Assembly: GCA_041394985.1 (NCBI GenBank)
Contig: JAWLBI010000001.1
Span: 1,488,001 to 1,552,000 of the forward strand
Direction of reading: 5' to 3'
DNA: 64,000 nt
DNA from: JAGLON01 sp041394985
GTDB lineage: Bacteria; Zixibacteria; MSB-5A5; GN15; JAAZOE01
Of this stretch, positions 60,578-64,000 are shown one piece after another. The notes below the pieces were generated by a model. The model was not told the DNA's origin. It worked only from the letters and a program-made list of their open reading frames with translations, and ran no database searches. Made by a program: the position numbers and the translations under genes. How positions within the stretch are numbered: position 1 is the first letter of the stretch; the number at the start of each line of letters is the position of its first letter.

Positions 60578-62365
60578 ATGAAAAAACTTTTATCCGGTAA
60601 CGAGGCGGTTGCTCGAGGCGCATTCGAGGCCGGTGTCAAGCTGGCCGCAGCCTATCCGGGAACGCCGTCCACCGAGATTTTAGAAAATGTGGCGGAGCAC
60701 TATCCGTCTATTTATTGCGAATGGTCGCCCAATGAAAAAGTCGCCTTCGAAGTCGGTATCGGCGGCTCGCTCGGCGGCGGCCGCAGCATGGTTACCATGA
60801 AACACGTCGGCGTCAATGTCGCGGCCGACCCGCTGATGACCTTCTCGTACACAGGTGTCAATGCCGGGTTCGTCTTCATCAGCGCCGATGATCCCGAAAT
60901 GCACTCTTCGCAAAACGAGCAGGATAACCGCTATTTCGCCAAGTTCGCGCAGATTCCCTTCTTGGAGCCGTCCGATTCTCAGGAATCGAAGGATATGGTT
61001 CTGCTGGCGCTGGAAATATCCGAGAATTTCGACACCCCGGTCATGCTCCGCATGACGACGCGCGTATCGCATTCCAAGGGACTGGTCGTTATCAAAGACC
61101 CGATTAAACTCGGCGAACAGCATCTTTTCGATAAAAACGTCAAGAAATATGTCATGGTGCCGGGGCATGCCCGCGCCAGACACTCATATATTCTTCAGCG
61201 CACGGCCAAGCTGGCCGAGTACGTTGAACAGTCGCCTCTGAACCGGGTCGAATCATTCGGCTCGAAAATCGGCGTTATCACCGGCGGTATCTCATATCAG
61301 TATGTCAAAGAGACTCTGCCGGAAACCGATGTGCTCAAAATCGGCATCGGCTTTCCGCTGCCGCTCGGGATGATTAAGAAGTTCGTCGATTCGCACGAGC
61401 AGGTGTACATCGTCGAGGAGCTCGAACCATACTACGAGGAAACGATCAAGGCCGCCGGCATGATATCGGTCAAGGGCAAGGAATTCTTCGGTCGCGAGGG
61501 GGAACTGTCGCCCTATCGCGTCGCCAAGGGATTCCAGAAGGCCGGAGTCATCTCGGAAGTGAAAGAGGCCGGGTACGATCCGCAGCAACTGTTCCCGCGC
61601 CCGCCGGTACTCTGTCCCGGCTGTCCGCACCGCGGATTGTTTACCGTGCTCAAGAAGCTCAAACTGACCGTTACCGGCGATATCGGATGCTATACGCTGG
61701 GGACGCTCCAGCCGCTGGAATCACTCCATACCTGCATCTGCATGGGCGCGTCCATCGGCAATGCCATCGGCATGGAAAAGGTGAACGGCTCGGAGAAGGG
61801 TATCGTCGCCGTCCTCGGCGATTCGACCTTCCTGCACTCGGGTATCACCGGTATTCTGGATGCCGTCTACAATAAATCGAATGTCACGACCATTATCGCG
61901 GATAACCGCATCACGGCTATGACAGGTGGACAGGAACACCCCGCCACCGGCCACACGCTGATGGGGCAGGAGACCAAATCGGTTGATTTCGTGCAACTGT
62001 GCAAGGCGCTCGGCGTCGAATCCGTCCGCACAATCGATGCGCTCAACTATGAAGAGACGCTCAAGGCGGTACAGGAAGAGATTGAAAAGCCCGGCCCGTC
62101 GGTATTGATTACCAACCGCCCGTGTGCTCTGATGCCGAAGCGTGTATATGATGTGCCGTATGAAGTCGATCTCGAATTGTGCAACGGCTGCAGCGCCTGC
62201 TTCCGCATCGGCTGCCCGGCCATTCTGCCATCGAAGGAGTTGACGAAGAAGCATCGCCCGAAAGCGGAAATCGATGCCACCCTGTGCACCGGCTGTACGC
62301 TGTGCGCGCAGGTATGTCAACCGGAAGCGATTGTGCTCAAACAACAGCCCGAAGGGGTAAAGTGA
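60578..62365 (+). CDS. iorA: Indolepyruvate:ferredoxin oxidoreductase, alpha subunit
   Basis: A 595-residue thiamine-diphosphate enzyme that oxidises aryl-pyruvates from aromatic amino acids to aryl-acetyl-CoA, reducing ferredoxin. The N-terminal pyrimidine-binding part starts LLSGNEAVARGAFEAGVKLAAAYPGTPSTE; the ThDP-binding half has CPGCPHRG and GDIGCYTLG, and the C-terminal 60 residues form a two-cluster ferredoxin domain (CNGCSACFRIGCP and CTGCTLCAQVCQP). iorB follows after 8 bases. Confidence 0.95.
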   Translation: MKKLLSGNEAVARGAFEAGVKLAAAYPGTPSTEILENVAEHYPSIYCEWSPNEKVAFEVGIGGSLGGGRSMVTMKHVGVNVAADPLMTFSYTGVNAGFVFISADDPEMHSSQNEQDNRYFAKFAQIPFLEPSDSQESKDMVLLALEISENFDTPVMLRMTTRVSHSKGLVVIKDPIKLGEQHLFDKNVKKYVMVPGHARARHSYILQRTAKLAEYVEQSPLNRVESFGSKIGVITGGISYQYVKETLPETDVLKIGIGFPLPLGMIKKFVDSHEQVYIVEELEPYYEETIKAAGMISVKGKEFFGREGELSPYRVAKGFQKAGVISEVKEAGYDPQQLFPRPPVLCPGCPHRGLFTVLKKLKLTVTGDIGCYTLGTLQPLESLHTCICMGASIGNAIGMEKVNGSEKGIVAVLGDSTFLHSGITGILDAVYNKSNVTTIIADNRITAMTGGQEHPATGHTLMGQETKSVDFVQLCKALGVESVRTIDALNYEETLKAVQEEIEKPGPSVLITNRPCALMPKRVYDVPYEVDLELCNGCSACFRIGCPAILPSKELTKKHRPKAEIDATLCTGCTLCAQVCQPEAIVLKQQPEGVK

Positions 62366-62373
62366 GGTCGATC

Positions 62374-62967
62374 ATGGAAAACAACACACAGAATATATTG
62401 ATAGTCGGTGTTGGCGGTCAGGGCGTGCTGCTGGCCTCGGAGCTTCTCTCGGAAGTCGCCCAGATGTCCGGCCTCGATGTAAAAAAATCGGAAGTCCACG
62501 GCATGTCGCAGCGCGGCGGTGTCGTTTCTTCGCATGTGCGCATCGGAAAAAAGGTTTATTCTCCTATCATCCCCTATGGGCAGGCCGATATCGTGATGTC
62601 ATTCGAACAGGCCGAGGGGCTGCGGGCAATCGACTGGCTGAAAAAAGACGGCAAGATGATCGTTTCGACAACGCGTCTCGTGCCGCCGATTGCTAATTTT
62701 GGAGATGTTCATTATCCCGAAGATCCGGTTGGCGAGATGAAGAAGAAGACCGACAATGTGATCGCTATCGAGGCAGATAAAATGGCCAAAGAACTGGGCA
62801 ATATACGTCTGGTTAATACAATATTGCTGGCCGTGGCTTCGCCGTTTATGGGTTTCGATGCCTCTGTGTGGCAGGAGGCGATCAAGAGGCTGGTCAAGCC
62901 GAAATTCGTCGATATCAATCTCAAGGCATTCGAACAGGGCAGTGCCCTGGCGAAGGCCGGTGTATAA
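62374..62967 (+). CDS. iorB: Indolepyruvate:ferredoxin oxidoreductase, beta subunit
   Basis: A 197-residue gamma-type oxidoreductase subunit starting MENNTQNILIVGVGGQGVLLASELL, with the conserved segments KKSEVHGMSQRGGVVSSHVRIG and LVNTILLAVASPFMG. GAGG lies just before the ATG at 62374; the longer frame to 62179 lies inside iorA. It forms the IorAB complex with the upstream gene and gives reduced ferredoxin in amino-acid fermentation. Confidence 0.94.
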   Translation: MENNTQNILIVGVGGQGVLLASELLSEVAQMSGLDVKKSEVHGMSQRGGVVSSHVRIGKKVYSPIIPYGQADIVMSFEQAEGLRAIDWLKKDGKMIVSTTRLVPPIANFGDVHYPEDPVGEMKKKTDNVIAIEADKMAKELGNIRLVNTILLAVASPFMGFDASVWQEAIKRLVKPKFVDINLKAFEQGSALAKAGV

Positions 62968-62979
62968 TTAGATTCTTAT

Positions 62980-63009
62980 AAAAGGCGGCCCGGTGCGGTC
63001 GCCTTTTTT
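62980..63009 (+). terminator. Rho-independent terminator after iorB
   Basis: AAAAGGCG (62980-62987) pairs with CGCCTTTT (63000-63007) and a T-run follows. It separates iorAB from buk, so buk may be partly independent or reached by read-through. Confidence 0.75.
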
Positions 63010-63042
63010 CTACTGGGGCACCACGCTCGGAAAGGGACTTTC

Positions 63043-64000
63043 ATGGCCGAACACACCCCGCTTATTCTCGTTATCAATCCCGGTTCCACATCGACCAAAG
63101 TCGCCGTCTATGCCGGCACGAAGGAGATTCACTCGAAGAATGTCGAACATCCTGCCGCCGAGCTGGCGAAATTCGATTTAGTGTCGGAGCAGTTTGATCT
63201 GCGCCGCGCCGCTATCGAGGCATGGCTGGATACTCTGCCGGATGCGGATAAAAAATTTACGGCTATCGCCGGCCGAGGCGCGCCGCTGAAGCCACTCAAG
63301 GGCGGCACATATTCGATTTCGAAGCAGATGCTGGATGATGTGACCAAATCGACCTATTCGAATCATGCCTCGAATCTGGGAGCGATACTGGCCGACTATT
63401 TTGCGAAGAAACACAAAATCCCGGCATACATCACCGATCCAATAACGACTGATAATTTCACCGAGTTGGCGCGCATCTCCGGAGTGCCGGAAATCAAGCG
63501 CAAGTGCCGGTCGCATTGTTTGAACATCAAGGCAATGGGCAGGGCAGAGGCGGCAAAACTCGGCAAGAAGCTCGATGAAGTCAACTTCGTCGTCGCACAC
63601 ATGGGCGGCGGCATATCGGTTGCGGCGCTTGAGAAGGGGCGAGTTGTCGATGTCAACGATGGGCTGCTTGGAATGGGGCCGTTTTCACCGGATCGAGCCG
63701 GAGCGCTGCCGATTGGCGGTGTAGTTGAGTTGTGTTTTTCGGGGAAGTTCACGAAGGATGAATTGGTGAAGAAATTCTCCAAGGAGTCCGGCCTGATTGC
63801 CTATCTGGGGACATCCGATTTGCGCGAGGTCGAGAAGAAAATCGCCGCCGGCGATAATCAGGCCGCGCTGATCTTCGATGCCATGTGCTATCAGATCGCC
63901 AAGGAAATCGGCGCCTGCGCCGCAGTCCTCAAGGGGGACGTGCAGGGAATCATCCTCACCGGGGGGATGGCGCACTCGGAGAAACTAAGAGACACCATCG
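63043..64000 (+). CDS. buk: Butyrate kinase (cut by right edge)
   Basis: The first 319 codons of an ASKHA-fold acyl kinase that makes ATP and a carboxylate from an acyl phosphate. The N-terminus reads MAEHTPLILVINPGSTSTKVAVY, the phosphate-binding loop; the second signature is VVAHMGGGISVAALE near 183-198, and ILTGGMAHSEKL near the edge is the adenosine motif. Family length is about 355, so only the end is missing. GGAAAGGGA precedes the ATG. With iorAB it suggests a route from aryl-pyruvate through acyl-CoA and acyl-phosphate to ATP; a phosphotransacylase gene would be expected nearby outside the window. Confidence 0.92.
   Translation, partial: MAEHTPLILVINPGSTSTKVAVYAGTKEIHSKNVEHPAAELAKFDLVSEQFDLRRAAIEAWLDTLPDADKKFTAIAGRGAPLKPLKGGTYSISKQMLDDVTKSTYSNHASNLGAILADYFAKKHKIPAYITDPITTDNFTELARISGVPEIKRKCRSHCLNIKAMGRAEAAKLGKKLDEVNFVVAHMGGGISVAALEKGRVVDVNDGLLGMGPFSPDRAGALPIGGVVELCFSGKFTKDELVKKFSKESGLIAYLGTSDLREVEKKIAAGDNQAALIFDAMCYQIAKEIGACAAVLKGDVQGIILTGGMAHSEKLRDTI

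Noticed and set aside
1..64000. tRNA and rRNA genes
   Set aside because: I looked for T-loop GTTCGA-type strings with cloverleaf context and for rRNA-like conserved stretches and found none that hold up by eye.

Overview
The window looks like part of the chromosome of a diderm (Gram-negative-type) bacterium of moderate GC. Outer-membrane genes (lpxD, an OmpH/Skp chaperone, bamA) and lgt show a lipopolysaccharide-type envelope. An S46 dipeptidyl-peptidase, an exported protein with a FlgD-like domain, glutaminyl-tRNA synthetase beside glutamyl-tRNA synthetase, an ADP-forming acyl-CoA synthetase, indolepyruvate:ferredoxin oxidoreductase with butyrate kinase, a rubrerythrin, a ferritin and four hemerythrins suggest an anaerobic or microaerophilic amino-acid user. 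A little-cultured lineage of the FCB group (for example Zixibacteria or a relative) is my best guess; it is an inference from gene content, because no rRNA lies in the window.

Layout. 1-4.2 kb: a gene cut by the left edge, a mosaic of hairpin repeats, a three-gene V4R-like operon, and a membrane protein/winged-helix regulator pair with a palindromic operator. 4.6-10.5 kb: a STAS protein, ADP-forming acetyl-CoA synthetase, gltX-glnS. 10.5-13.1 kb: a peroxide/redox cluster of rubrerythrin, Cys-peroxiredoxin, a selenocysteine peroxiredoxin (in-frame TGA at the peroxidatic position) and a ferredoxin-NADP reductase with an apparent ACG start. 13.4-18 kb: nadA, a 2-oxoacid dehydrogenase E2, lipB and a FabL-type enoyl-ACP reductase. 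18.3-22.4 kb (minus): nadE-rsmI-PAP2-lgt-EamA. 22.6-29.5 kb: ssb, a lone PD-(D/E)XK nuclease, an exported protein, then rplU-bamA-skp-lpxD on the minus strand. 30-34.4 kb: uvrB and a large AT-rich KAP NTPase. 35-45 kb: exported and membrane proteins, four hemerythrins (one degenerate), an enoyl-CoA isomerase/hydratase, AMP-forming acs, a cytidylate-kinase-like protein and a prohibitin-like lipoprotein. 45-51 kb: S46 peptidase, multi-PAS histidine kinase, nitrilase-family hydrolase. 51-56 kb: rnhB-yraN, ferritin, a restriction-endonuclease-like protein of unknown role, ispG. 56.5-60 kb: an AT-rich island with a methyltransferase and a TIR-like/Mrr-like fusion, followed by a complete IS1182-type insertion sequence. 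60.6 kb to the end: iorA-iorB-buk, buk being cut by the right edge.

Most long gaps between genes are filled with short hairpin modules that recur through the window. In one set the flanks and a TAAGAA-like loop are kept while the stem bases change in pairs. The insertion sequence itself sits in the loop of one such hairpin. The most notable items are the selenocysteine peroxiredoxin, the methyltransferase + TIR-like/nuclease pair beside the IS, and the covarying repeat family. No tRNA, rRNA or CRISPR array was seen.
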